Shown piece by piece: positions 33,655-41,625 of a stretch of DNA of 64,000 bases (the first letter of the stretch is position 1; every line of letters starts with the position of its first letter). This DNA is from an uncultured Bacteroidota bacterium (GTDB lineage Bacteria; Bacteroidota; Bacteroidia; Bacteroidales; P3). Position numbers and translations under genes: made by a program. The DNA is taken from contig CADCEC010000002.1 in NCBI GenBank assembly GCA_902800395.1, positions 176,492-240,491 on the forward strand, read 5' to 3'. Under the pieces are notes generated by a model. It made no database searches, was not told the origin of the DNA, and saw only the letters and a list, made by a program, of their open reading frames with translations.

Positions 33655-34341
33655 TTATTTGTTAATATTTACTTCTTTGATTTTGCTTCTGTCGATGGGG
33701 GCCAACTTTTTGATTTCGAATTTGGGACCTGCCATCTTAAAGGCGCCCCACAGGTAGTTGTCCACCTCGCGGTAGGTCAGTTTGTCTTTCAGTCCGTAAA
33801 GTTCCATGAAACGATCATAGACAGCAACATAGAAATCGTAGTCACGGAGTTTAGTGGCGAAGCCCGTTCGACTGTAGCCGTTCTTCACATTGCGTTTTCT
33901 GGTGCATTCATAAGGAGGGAGGTTGCCGTCTTCGAACAACTTCGTCAGCACACTGCCCACGATGTCGTCGTAGATAGGGAACTTCTTGGGTTGATGCAGG
34001 GCGCAATATTTGGTGGCGAAGGAATAGAAATCGTAATTGTTTCCGTTTATCGTCACCTTGGCGATATCGTTCACCAGACTTCGATCTCCACGTTTCAAAC
34101 GGGCATCGACATCATCTATTTCGCTGTAGATATGCTCCGTCATGCGGCTGGTGGCCAGGATGTAGGTGGAGTAATATAGGTTAAGGGTCTTAACCTTTGT
34201 CTCCACAGCGGCTTTGATTTTGTGGTCGGGATACTTCTTCACCAGTCGTTGCAGAATTTCTTCCTGCATGGCGTAGGGCTCCATTTGGGCAGCAGCCTTG
34301 ATGGTTTTCTGTGCATCGTTGAGTAATTTTTCCTGTTTCAT
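33655..34341 (-). CDS. Unknown 228-residue cytosolic protein
   Basis: I do not recognise this family with certainty. The protein has no signal peptide or membrane segment. It is mixed helical and basic (many Lys/Arg), with an N-terminal helical region (1-80) and a conserved-looking core NYDFYSFATKYCALHQPKKFPIYDDIV around 115-140. Then NVKNGYSRTGFATKLRDYDFYVAVYDRFMELYGL precedes a final YLWGAF near 198-203. The F-x-x-KYC-x-H...P-x-x-YPIYD style recalls helical DNA-associated hypotheticals, but no catalytic site is visible. It lies 24 nt downstream of a structured RNA with a poly-U end and 12 nt upstream of the BspA-like gene. Confidence 0.7.
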   Translation of the reverse strand: MKQEKLLNDAQKTIKAAAQMEPYAMQEEILQRLVKKYPDHKIKAAVETKVKTLNLYYSTYILATSRMTEHIYSEIDDVDARLKRGDRSLVNDIAKVTINGNNYDFYSFATKYCALHQPKKFPIYDDIVGSVLTKLFEDGNLPPYECTRKRNVKNGYSRTGFATKLRDYDFYVAVYDRFMELYGLKDKLTYREVDNYLWGAFKMAGPKFEIKKLAPIDRSKIKEVNINK

Positions 34342-34365
34342 AATGTTTTGTTATTTGGGTACAAT

Positions 34366-34590
34366 AAAAAAAGCCGTGAACTAATTCTGTTCATCGTTGA
34401 GGTTCTCGACTACCTATTCCTACGAACAAGAATGCTCACGGTTTCGTGAGCGTTCTCTTTTCTTGTGTAGGAATAGATGAAATTGTCGAGATTTCAACGA
34501 TACAAAAGAAAAGCGAATACGCTTAATTATGTCTTTATTACTATTCTATCCTTTTGTTTTTATACCATAAATTGTTGTTTTGATTTCACG
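34366..34590 (-). ncRNA. Candidate structured small RNA (6S-like or leader RNA)
   Basis: A 220-nt transcript is bounded by an ideal promoter (34594-34625) and a TTTTTTT tract (34366-34372). Its predicted 5' end GCGTGAA (34591-34585) pairs with UUCACGGC (34380-34373) just before the U-run, closing the molecule. Inside lie an A-rich single-stranded stretch, a small AAGCG-TATT-CGCTT hairpin and a long arm (34393-34440 with 34445-34502). The long arm has stems of 8, 7, 10, 6 and 7 bp (ATCGTTGA, TCTCGAC, CTATTCCTAC, ACAAGA, GCTCACG) capped by AAAC. A long rod with an internal bubble is the shape of 6S RNA. Alternatively it is an attenuator leader for 33655-34341, since CCGUGA in the arm can also pair with UCACGG at the terminator. 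Confidence 0.7.
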
Positions 34591-34593
34591 CTG

Positions 34594-34625
34594 CAAAATT
34601 ACGAATAAAAATCGAAACCACCAAA
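34594..34625 (-). promoter_or_regulatory. Consensus promoter of the candidate RNA
   Basis: The minus strand has TTTG (34622-34625), 20 nt, then TAATTTTG (34594-34601). The predicted start falls at the closing stem of the structured RNA. Confidence 0.82.
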
Positions 34626-34810
34626 AAAAGTTTCTTTCTGAGACTTTGTTCCATCTCGGCAAAGCAAGCAAGCTTGCTCTGCTCTGCACATATCATCGTT
34701 GCAAAATTTCACCCTTTCTCCCCATTTGGAAAGATTTTTAAATAAATGTTAAAAGGTACTAGTTGATATTAAGTTGATACCTACTTGATGGGAGAAAAGA
34801 AATCTTAATT

Positions 34811-34845
34811 CATAAACTTTAACCGTTAAACTTTCACCGTTACCA
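34811..34845. repeat. Heptamer array upstream of the clpC promoter
   Basis: Units cataaac, tttaacc, gttaaac, tttcacc and gttacca. The array ends about 30 nt upstream of the sigma-54-type promoter. Confidence 0.7.
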
Positions 34846-34876
34846 TAAATTCACAAACCGTTGTTGAAAAGAAACT

Positions 34877-34893
34877 TTGGCACGGAATTTGCA
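34877..34893 (+). promoter_or_regulatory. Sigma-54 (-24/-12) promoter of clpC
   Basis: TTGGCACGGAATTTGCA matches the RpoN consensus TGGCACG-N4-TTGC with GG (34879-34880) and GC (34891-34892) exactly 10 nt apart. The predicted start is near 34904, 56 nt before the clpC ATG. Confidence 0.78.
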
Positions 34894-34909
34894 ATAGAGA
34901 TATTTGTAG

Positions 34910-34917
34910 TACTTTTG
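34910..34917 (+). promoter_or_regulatory. Second, sigma-ABfr-type -7 box of clpC
   Basis: TACTTTTG lies 42 nt before the ATG; a TTTG (34888-34891, inside the sigma-54 site) precedes it by 18 nt. The two promoters overlap. Confidence 0.6.
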
Positions 34918-34959
34918 CAAAAAGTTTTAAAGACAAGAAAGGACAAGAAAAAACAAGAT

Positions 34960-37539
34960 ATGGAAGCCAACTTGAGTGAAAATACAAGGAAAGCGATATC
35001 GTTCAGCCGCGACGAGGCCATCCGTCTGAAGAACGGCGGCATCGGCGTGGAACACCTCTTCCTCGGCATGGGACGCCTCGAGATATGCTCGGCGATGACG
35101 ATGCTGGAGACCCTCAACGTGGACACCGTAGCGCTGCGCGAAAAGCTTGAGAGCCAAGTGGGACAATCCTCCAGCGAGATGCGCTACGCCGAAGACAGCG
35201 AGATCCCCATGCTGCGGCAGACCGAGAAGGTGCTCCGCCTCAGCTACCTGGAGAGCGTGAAGATGAAATCGCCCGAGATACGCACCGAGCACCTCATCCT
35301 GGCCATGCTGCAGGAGGGCGACAACCTGGTGGCCAACCTGCTGAACAAGGAGGGTGTGGACTATGACCGCTTCTCCAAGCTGGTACGCTCCGACAGCGGC
35401 GTGGAGCCCGGACGCACGCCCGACTTCAGCACCCAGACCTCCGAGGACGACAACGACGACGCTTTCGCGGACCCCTTGATTGAAAGTGGAAAGAGTAAAG
35501 CGGAAAGTGGAAAGCAGAAAAGCGGGACGCCGGCGCTGGAGAACTTCGGCCGCGACCTCACCAAGCTCGCCGAAGAGGGCAAGCTCGACCCCATCGTGGG
35601 CCGACAGAAGGAGATGGACCGCATCGCCCAAATCCTCTCGCGCCGCAAGAAGAACAACCCCATCCTCATCGGCGAGAGCGGCGTGGGCAAGAGCGCCATC
35701 GCCGAAGGTCTCGCCATGCGCATCGCCGAAGGCCGTGTCCCCCGCACGCTCTACGGCAAGCGCCTGCTGAGCCTCGACCTGGCGGGCCTTGTGGCCGGCA
35801 CCAAGTACCGCGGACAGTTCGAAGAGCGCATGAAAGCCGTCATCAACGAGCTGGAGCAGCATCCCGAAATCATCATCTTCATCGACGAGATACACACCAT
35901 CGTGGGTGCTGGCTCGGCCAGCGGCTCACTCGACGCCAGCAATATGTTCAAGCCCGCGCTGGCGCGCGGCGTCATCCAGTGCATCGGCACCACGACACTC
36001 GACGAATACCGCCAGTATATCGAGAAAGATACCGCTCTCGAGCGCCGCTTCCAGAAGGTGCTCGTGGAGCCCGCCACCGTGGAGGAGACCCTCGAAATTC
36101 TCGACAATATCAAGGAGAAGTATGAGGAGCACCACCTGGTGAAGTTCAGCCCCGAGGCCGTGAAGGCCTGCGTGGAACTCACCGAGCGCTATGTTAGCGA
36201 CCGTCTGCAGCCCGACAAGGCCATCGACGCCCTCGACGAGGCCGGTGCCCGTGTGCATATCGCCAATATGCAGGTGCCCGAGGAGATTGTCAACCTCGAG
36301 CAGGAGGTGGCGAAAATCGTGGCGAAGAAGAAGGAGGTGCTGGCCACCAAGCGCTACAGCGAGGCCGCTGAGTTGCGCGACCAAGAGCGCGACCTCACCG
36401 CCAAGCTGGAGGACATGAAGCGACAGTGGGATGCCGACGAACGCGAGCGGCAGGTGAAGGTCACCGACCAGGATGTCGCCGCTGTGGTGGCGATGATGAC
36501 CGGCGTGCCCATGGAACGCATCGCCGAGAGCGAGAGCAACCGCCTGCTGAGCATGGAAAAAGAACTCAAGGGCAGCGTTGTGGGTCAGGATGAGGCCATC
36601 GCCCAGATAGCCAAAGCCATCCGCCGCAACCGTGCCGGCTTGAAAGACCCCAACCGTCCCATCGGAAGCTTCCTCTTCCTCGGCCCCACCGGCGTCGGCA
36701 AGACCTACCTCACCAAGATTCTGGCCAAATACCTATTCGACTCGGAGCAAGCCATGATACGCATCGACATGAGCGAGTACATGGAGAAATTCGCCGTGAG
36801 CCGCCTCATCGGAGCGCCTCCGGGATATGTGGGATACGAGGAGGGCGGCCAGCTGACGGAGCGTGTGCGCAGGAAGCCCTACAGCATCGTGCTGCTGGAC
36901 GAGATTGAGAAGGCACACCCCGACGTCTTCAACGTGCTGCTGCAGGTGCTCGACGACGGCCAGCTCACCGACGGCATCGGCCGCAAGGTGGACTTCCGCA
37001 ACACCATCGTCATCATGACCTCGAATGTCGGCAGCCGTCAGCTGAAGGACTTCGGCGTGGGTGTGGGCTTCAGCACTAAGGCCCGCGAGTCGGAGAAAGC
37101 GCAGATGCAGCGCGATGTCATCGAGAAGAGCCTCAAGAAGGCTTTCGCGCCCGAGTTCATCAACCGTATCGACGACATCATCTACTTCAACTCGCTGGGT
37201 CGCGAGGAGATACACAAGATTATCGACATCGAGCTGCGTGGCCTCTTCTCGCGCATTCGCAAGATGGGCTTCGAGGTGGAGATGGACGAGAAGGCCAAGG
37301 ACTTCATCGTCAGCAAGGGCTGGGACGAGCAGTATGGCGCCCGTCCGCTTCGCCGCGCCATCCAGCGCTATGTGGAGGACGACCTCGCCGACCAGATTAT
37401 CAAGTCTGACATCCTGCCCGGCGACACGGTGAAAATCACCGCCGATGACGACCACGTCTTCTTCGACATCGAAAAAGGCGAAACCTCGAAATCCCTCGAC
37501 GAAGCTCTTACCGCAGAAGCGGCCGAGGTGTCGGCTTAG
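34960..37539 (+). CDS. clpC: ATP-dependent Clp protease ATP-binding subunit ClpC
   Basis: This 859-residue AAA+ unfoldase feeds ClpP. In order it has two Clp-N repeats (about 1-150), AAA-1 (Walker [10 protein letters not shown], Walker B IIFIDEIH), a middle domain with a UVR-like stretch ([22 protein letters not shown]), AAA-2 ([25 protein letters not shown]) and the C-terminal D2-small domain. The ATG at 34960 ([14 protein letters not shown]) is chosen; an in-frame TTG at 34861 would start inside the promoters. Residues 175-188, between the N-domain and AAA-1, come from six heptamers. A sigma-54-type promoter suggests stress- or nutrient-signal control. A strong terminator follows. Confidence 0.95.
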   Translation: MEANLSENTRKAISFSRDEAIRLKNGGIGVEHLFLGMGRLEICSAMTMLETLNVDTVALREKLESQVGQSSSEMRYAEDSEIPMLRQTEKVLRLSYLESVKMKSPEIRTEHLILAMLQEGDNLVANLLNKEGVDYDRFSKLVRSDSGVEPGRTPDFSTQTSEDDNDDAFADPLIESGKSKAESGKQKSGTPALENFGRDLTKLAEEGKLDPIVGRQKEMDRIAQILSRRKKNNPILIGESGVGKSAIAEGLAMRIAEGRVPRTLYGKRLLSLDLAGLVAGTKYRGQFEERMKAVINELEQHPEIIIFIDEIHTIVGAGSASGSLDASNMFKPALARGVIQCIGTTTLDEYRQYIEKDTALERRFQKVLVEPATVEETLEILDNIKEKYEEHHLVKFSPEAVKACVELTERYVSDRLQPDKAIDALDEAGARVHIANMQVPEEIVNLEQEVAKIVAKKKEVLATKRYSEAAELRDQERDLTAKLEDMKRQWDADERERQVKVTDQDVAAVVAMMTGVPMERIAESESNRLLSMEKELKGSVVGQDEAIAQIAKAIRRNRAGLKDPNRPIGSFLFLGPTGVGKTYLTKILAKYLFDSEQAMIRIDMSEYMEKFAVSRLIGAPPGYVGYEEGGQLTERVRRKPYSIVLLDEIEKAHPDVFNVLLQVLDDGQLTDGIGRKVDFRNTIVIMTSNVGSRQLKDFGVGVGFSTKARESEKAQMQRDVIEKSLKKAFAPEFINRIDDIIYFNSLGREEIHKIIDIELRGLFSRIRKMGFEVEMDEKAKDFIVSKGWDEQYGARPLRRAIQRYVEDDLADQIIKSDILPGDTVKITADDDHVFFDIEKGETSKSLDEALTAEAAEVSA
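35481..35522. repeat. Six-unit heptamer array inside clpC
   Basis: Units tgaaagt, ggaaaga, gtaaagc, ggaaagt, ggaaagc and agaaaag: exactly 42 bp, in frame, encoding [13 protein letters not shown] between the N-domain and AAA-1. Confidence 0.88.
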
Positions 37540-37595
37540 GCCGACAACCTTTTATTTGGCGGAAGAATAACACATTTCCTTCCTAAATATCAACC

Positions 37596-37622
37596 AAACG
37601 CCCTCCTTTCGGGAGGGCGTTT
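37596..37622. terminator. Bidirectional terminator of clpC and the toxin-like gene
   Basis: An 11-bp stem AAACGCCCTCC / GGAGGGCGTTT has loop TTTCG. Its right edge overlaps the stop codon (37621-37623) of the convergent small gene. Confidence 0.88.
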
Positions 37623-37935
37623 ATCGATATAGGAGGCTGTGTTCGGCGTCGTGAACCCATACATAAGGCTCACCATTTTCATCTTTACACAGTTCGTATG
37701 CGAAATGGAATCCCTCACAGATATATTCATACCATCCAGAATCAATCCACTCTTTCTTTAGTCTTGCTTTGCTGAAAATAACATGTTCATTCCCAAGTAT
37801 GCGAATTCCGTCATAAAGTTTGTCTTTCCCATGCATGACGGTTTCCTCACTCAAAGTGTTCCAATGCAACCTTAAAGCGGCATCATAGAAGTCGTCTATG
37901 GCCGCATCCACCTTGTCATCTACAAAGATTCTCAT
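37621..37935 (-). CDS. RelE/ParE-like putative toxin
   Basis: This 104-residue protein has the length and order of ParE/RelE-superfamily toxins: an N-terminal helix pair (DDKVDAAIDDFYDAALRLH, KDKLYDGIRILG) then a beta-sheet core (HVIFSKARLKKEWIDSGWYEYICEGFHFAYELC, EPYVWVHDAEHSLLY). The match is by architecture and by the neighbour gene, not a certain family hit. Its ATG overlaps the stop of the 63-residue gene by 4 nt (ATGA at 37932-37935), the classic coupled antitoxin-toxin arrangement. It is AT-richer than the genes around it. Confidence 0.65.
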   Translation of the reverse strand: MRIFVDDKVDAAIDDFYDAALRLHWNTLSEETVMHGKDKLYDGIRILGNEHVIFSKARLKKEWIDSGWYEYICEGFHFAYELCKDENGEPYVWVHDAEHSLLYR

Positions 37936-38123
37936 GCTTCAGGATGGAAATGACGATGTATTTTCTCTGTAAGGCGGCGTTCCGACTCTTCCAGAGTCAT
38001 CCCATGTTTTAACACCTCACTGATTGGTACTACACGATATCTTTCTTCGTATAAACCATACATTGCACCTGGCTCTGAGGCGGTCTTGGGTTTAGATTCT
38101 TCTCTATGATATTCTTTGGCCAT
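37932..38123 (-). CDS. Putative antitoxin of the 37621-37935 gene
   Basis: This 63-residue, charged protein (MAKEYHREESKPKT...) has a disordered basic-acidic N-terminus and a C-terminal helix GMTLEESERRLTEKIHRHFHPEA, the general shape of small antitoxins that wrap around a toxin. The ATG at 38123 is chosen; an in-frame start at 38210 would run into the porin gene. No DNA-binding motif is obvious. It has no clear promoter and could be read from the porin operon 60 nt upstream. Confidence 0.6.
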   Translation of the reverse strand: MAKEYHREESKPKTASEPGAMYGLYEERYRVVPISEVLKHGMTLEESERRLTEKIHRHFHPEA

Positions 38124-38182
38124 GATTTCATTTTTATGAATAACGCAAGAAAGAGAAAAAAATTGTATCAAAGGAGCTTTTG

Positions 38183-39472
38183 TTAAAAGTTGTATTTCAC
38201 TAAGGCGCAAAGGCGGTGGTTGACGACGTTGCGGAGGTTGTCGTCGACAAGGATGGAGCCGTCGGAGGCCAGGTCGCCGTAGGTGCAGGCGGTCACCTCA
38301 TACTCGAGGCCAATATTGAAGGCCTTAACGTTGTAGGAGACGGAGGTGGCGATGCGCCAGATACTGTTGAGATGGGTGAAGTTCTCACCGCCTTTCATAT
38401 AGATACGATAGTCGTTGGTACCGAAGTCATAGAGTTCCTCCCCTGCCCCGAGGTTCTTCATATAACCCAGGAAAAGGTTGTAATGCACCTTCTTCCCGTA
38501 GGCAAGGTTGAGATAGCTGATGGTGGCACGAAGGGGCGCATAATCCCACGAGCCGTCGGCGTTGACGGCAGTGACACCATAGCCCACCAGCTGGTTGAGG
38601 TGGCTGGTGTTCTGCGCCAAAAGTGTGCGGAACTTCACACTCCATGAGCCCTCGACATACTGTGCATAAAGTGTGGGGGTGAAGGAAGTGACACTCTCGT
38701 TGACCTTCTTGGTGACGCCGCCAACGAGGGCGTGAGTGCGGGGACGAATCTTCTGCACGTCGACACCCAACTGTGCATACCAAGCTCCCTGCTTGTAGTT
38801 GAGTCCCAGGAATACTTCGGGCCAGAGGGCGTTATGTGCGAAGTCGATGCTGTTGGTGCTGGTGGGGTCGCTGGCCGACTTGGGTCCGTTGTTCATATAT
38901 TGCAGTTGCCATAAGAGGGCAGCGGTATAGCCGAAAGAGCCCCAATACATGGTGCCACGAATCTGCGGTGTGCGGCTATGGGGACGGAAGGGTGCGCCGG
39001 AAGCCATACCGAGAACGTCGGGCATAATATTGCCCGAAAGCGGATGCCAATCCTGACCGACGAGCAACTCGCTGCCGCCCTTGGTAAGTTTCACATAGGC
39101 CAGGCGGAGGCGGAGGACGGTGTTATTGGTGCCGAAGCCGCCGAAGTCGCCTTCCAGCTTGCCGCTGGTGTTCCAGCCCCAGAGCTGCGGACCCTTGATG
39201 TCGACACCGAAGCGCGAAGTGAGGGCCTGCAGCTGCATGGAAGCCACGTCGTTGAGGTCTTCGCTATGGTCCTCGTTCCACCGCTCATCGAAGGGAATCA
39301 TATTATACTCGCCCCCGACGACGGTGTAGGTCTTGCGAGAGTCAAAGGTCAGGTAGTTGCGGACGAAGCCGTAGAGTTTGACGGATGCCTTGCTGGTGTC
39401 ACTTTGGGCCCACGTCTTATTGCCCATAAGAGCCATCAGACCCATTAGACCTATTATAATCGTTTTCTTCAT
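38183..39472 (-). CDS. Porin-like outer-membrane beta-barrel (DcaP-like)
   Basis: This 429-residue protein has a signal peptide (1-22, KTWAQ). The rest has alternating strands ending in a C-terminal Phe (LCALVKYNF), as in trimeric porins. The segments VKLYGFVRNYLTFDSR and LRLRLAYVKLTKGGSELLVGQDWHPLSG match DcaP-like porins of Bacteroidota. It would allow passive entry of small solutes. The ATG at 39472 overlaps the stop of the DUF4838 gene by 4 nt, so the two are coupled. No TonB box or plug domain is present, which separates it from SusC-type uptake. Confidence 0.82.
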   Translation of the reverse strand: MKKTIIIGLMGLMALMGNKTWAQSDTSKASVKLYGFVRNYLTFDSRKTYTVVGGEYNMIPFDERWNEDHSEDLNDVASMQLQALTSRFGVDIKGPQLWGWNTSGKLEGDFGGFGTNNTVLRLRLAYVKLTKGGSELLVGQDWHPLSGNIMPDVLGMASGAPFRPHSRTPQIRGTMYWGSFGYTAALLWQLQYMNNGPKSASDPTSTNSIDFAHNALWPEVFLGLNYKQGAWYAQLGVDVQKIRPRTHALVGGVTKKVNESVTSFTPTLYAQYVEGSWSVKFRTLLAQNTSHLNQLVGYGVTAVNADGSWDYAPLRATISYLNLAYGKKVHYNLFLGYMKNLGAGEELYDFGTNDYRIYMKGGENFTHLNSIWRIATSVSYNVKAFNIGLEYEVTACTYGDLASDGSILVDDNLRNVVNHRLCALVKYNF

Positions 39473-41625
39473 TTCACAATGATTTCGTCGGTGAATATCC
39501 AAGGTTTCTGTCCTGCGGCACGATGCCAGGCAGGGATTTCAGGGAGGGGTTCGGCGACGACCCTCATGTAGCGAAAACTCCCTTTCGCGGTGGCTGTAAT
39601 GGTTCTAATCGAGGGTGTGGCGAGAATCTCGGGATTCTCGGGCGTGAAGACCTCCAGACTTTGCCAGTGGGTGCCGTCAACAGAGCCTAGGAATTCTATC
39701 CGTTGCGGGAGGAATATCCAAGAAAGCGGATAGAAATAGAAATCCATCGAGACGCTGTTGACTTCAGTAGCCTCGCCGAGGTCAATGACAGCATCGAGGG
39801 TGTCACCCCAGAAGCCGAGCCAGCGGTGGCGGTAGTCGAGGATGCCAGCCTTGCCGTCGGTGAGGCCAGCGGCGTTATAGGGCGCACGGGCCGGATGGCG
39901 CAGCGCGACGCTCTTATGCTGCGCCTTGTTGACTGGGTCTCGCTTATCTATATAATTAAAGATAGTATTCCGATATTCTTCTGGACTGATGCCCATCTCC
40001 ATCATCTGAGGCACCTGGAACTCGTACAGTATTTCTGTCAGACTGCTGAGCCACGAAAGAAGCACCTCGTTGCCGACGGTGTCTTCATGGATCCTTAGCT
40101 CCAACTCGGCAAAGCACAGCGAGGCATAGAAATATGACAGGCGTGCTTCCAACGCACTGTCGTGCGGCGCCTGCCAGGCATCGTACATCAGTTGTCTGTA
40201 GAGTTCGCGGCGTTCGGGTGAGAGGTATCCGTCGGCAGCATCGACGGGGTAGCCGTAGATGTCGAGACGCTGACCGCTCTGGATGAGTGCCGAAGTCATG
40301 GTGTCGATAATTTCCTTGACATATTGGCCTGACACGCCATAATAGCCATAGAGAAAGTCCTGTATGATGGAGTCGATATTGGCATCGACATCCCACAGCA
40401 GCTTGGCAAGCATGTAGCAGCGGATGTCCATCCACGAGGTGACGTTGTCGGAGCCTGTGGCCTGCTCGAACATCATGCGGACGCCGTTCTTGTGGAAAAA
40501 CTGAAGGTTAGGCTGCAGGATGTGGAGGTTCGGAAAGGGATTCCAAAAATTGCGGAACTGGACGACATAGTCCCACATGAAGATGTTGTCCGTCAGGCGG
40601 CTCCAGTCCTCCATGTCCTTGCGGAAGGAGGCTTCGCGCGGGTTGTCGGCAATGGGCAACTCACGGCCGCACTCGATGGAGCAAAACATGATGTTGACGT
40701 TCTTCTCGGGCTTCACCACAGGATTCGTGGGTGCGCAACGCGTGTACTGATAGGCCAAGGTGGAGATGGTCTTGTCGGGGAAGCGGTGGGCCACCTGGTT
40801 GACAAAATGTAGCAGCGTGCCCGTGGGTCCTCCATAGAGGCTGTCCATGCGCAGACACTCGGGACACTGGCAGGCGTTGTAGTTGTCGTTGTTGCTGACC
40901 GACCACATCCTTTTCTCGGGAGCAGTGGCCATGGTGTCGGCCAGACGGCGACAGAGCTCCTCCAGCACGGCAGGATTGGAAAGGCAGAGCTGTCCGTCGC
41001 GGCTACGGCGACCGTTGTTCAACGAGAACCATTCGGGATGCGCGTCGAAGTAACGGGCCGGAGGAATCAAATCCTTGAAGGTATGCACAAACATGCCAAA
41101 GAGGCTGTCGCGGTCGGCCACCGTATGCAGGTGATGCCAGTCGGCATAAAGCTGGCTGTGGTTGGGATAAAAATAGGACACCTCACGGTAGGCGAAAGCC
41201 GGATTGCTGACAAGGTGACATTTGGGAAACTTGAAGTCACTTACATCTGGCACTACCAACGCCGTGGGAGTGTAGAGACGGTAGCCTAGCATTTCGAGGA
41301 AAGCGTAGACTCCATAGAGTGTGCCTTTCGTGCCTTTACCGAAAATGACAACATTACGGCCATCGCCATGGATGAAAAAACCGTCACCACTCAAGCTGTC
41401 AATCGTCGACTTGTATTTCGCCCGCATCTCCGGCGCGAGACCTACATAGATGGCGCGACCGGTGTTTCTGCCGCCAAAGACTGTCTTGCAACCGCCTTTT
41501 GCCAGAAAGATGCCCAACTGCTCAGCGGCACTATTTTCTGCATAGGTGCTGAAGATGCGTATCGGTTTCTGTGCCGAAACCGATACGCACCACAGCATCA
41601 GGAGAATTACGGCACATCGTTTCAT
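39469..41625 (-). CDS. DUF4838 glycosidase-like secreted protein with F5/8-type C-terminal domain
   Basis: This 718-residue protein has a signal peptide (1-19, SVSAQ). An N-terminal GH67/GH20b-like beta domain (GKGTKGTLYGVYAFLEMLGYR at about 100-120) is followed by the DUF4838 alpha/beta barrel (about 170-480, with SNNDNYNACQCPECLRMDS and NIMFCSIECGRELP). A C-terminal discoidin/F5-8 type C domain (about 590-718) may bind carbohydrate. DUF4838 proteins are thought to act on sugars, but the substrate is unknown. The ATG at 41625 overlaps the carrier gene stop by 4 nt; the longer ORF to 41880 is rejected. It is coupled to the porin gene downstream. Confidence 0.85.
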   Translation of the reverse strand: MKRCAVILLMLWCVSVSAQKPIRIFSTYAENSAAEQLGIFLAKGGCKTVFGGRNTGRAIYVGLAPEMRAKYKSTIDSLSGDGFFIHGDGRNVVIFGKGTKGTLYGVYAFLEMLGYRLYTPTALVVPDVSDFKFPKCHLVSNPAFAYREVSYFYPNHSQLYADWHHLHTVADRDSLFGMFVHTFKDLIPPARYFDAHPEWFSLNNGRRSRDGQLCLSNPAVLEELCRRLADTMATAPEKRMWSVSNNDNYNACQCPECLRMDSLYGGPTGTLLHFVNQVAHRFPDKTISTLAYQYTRCAPTNPVVKPEKNVNIMFCSIECGRELPIADNPREASFRKDMEDWSRLTDNIFMWDYVVQFRNFWNPFPNLHILQPNLQFFHKNGVRMMFEQATGSDNVTSWMDIRCYMLAKLLWDVDANIDSIIQDFLYGYYGVSGQYVKEIIDTMTSALIQSGQRLDIYGYPVDAADGYLSPERRELYRQLMYDAWQAPHDSALEARLSYFYASLCFAELELRIHEDTVGNEVLLSWLSSLTEILYEFQVPQMMEMGISPEEYRNTIFNYIDKRDPVNKAQHKSVALRHPARAPYNAAGLTDGKAGILDYRHRWLGFWGDTLDAVIDLGEATEVNSVSMDFYFYPLSWIFLPQRIEFLGSVDGTHWQSLEVFTPENPEILATPSIRTITATAKGSFRYMRVVAEPLPEIPAWHRAAGQKPWIFTDEIIVK

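Noticed and set aside
34366-34590. Retron msr-msd or CRISPR repeat/tracrRNA reading of the long hairpin
   Set aside because: No reverse transcriptase, Cas gene or second repeat copy lies near; a standalone structured RNA explains promoter, closing stem and U-run better.
34861-34959. 33-residue N-terminal extension of ClpC from a TTG
   Set aside because: It overlaps both promoters and lacks similarity to the Clp-N domain, which begins at the ATG at 34960.
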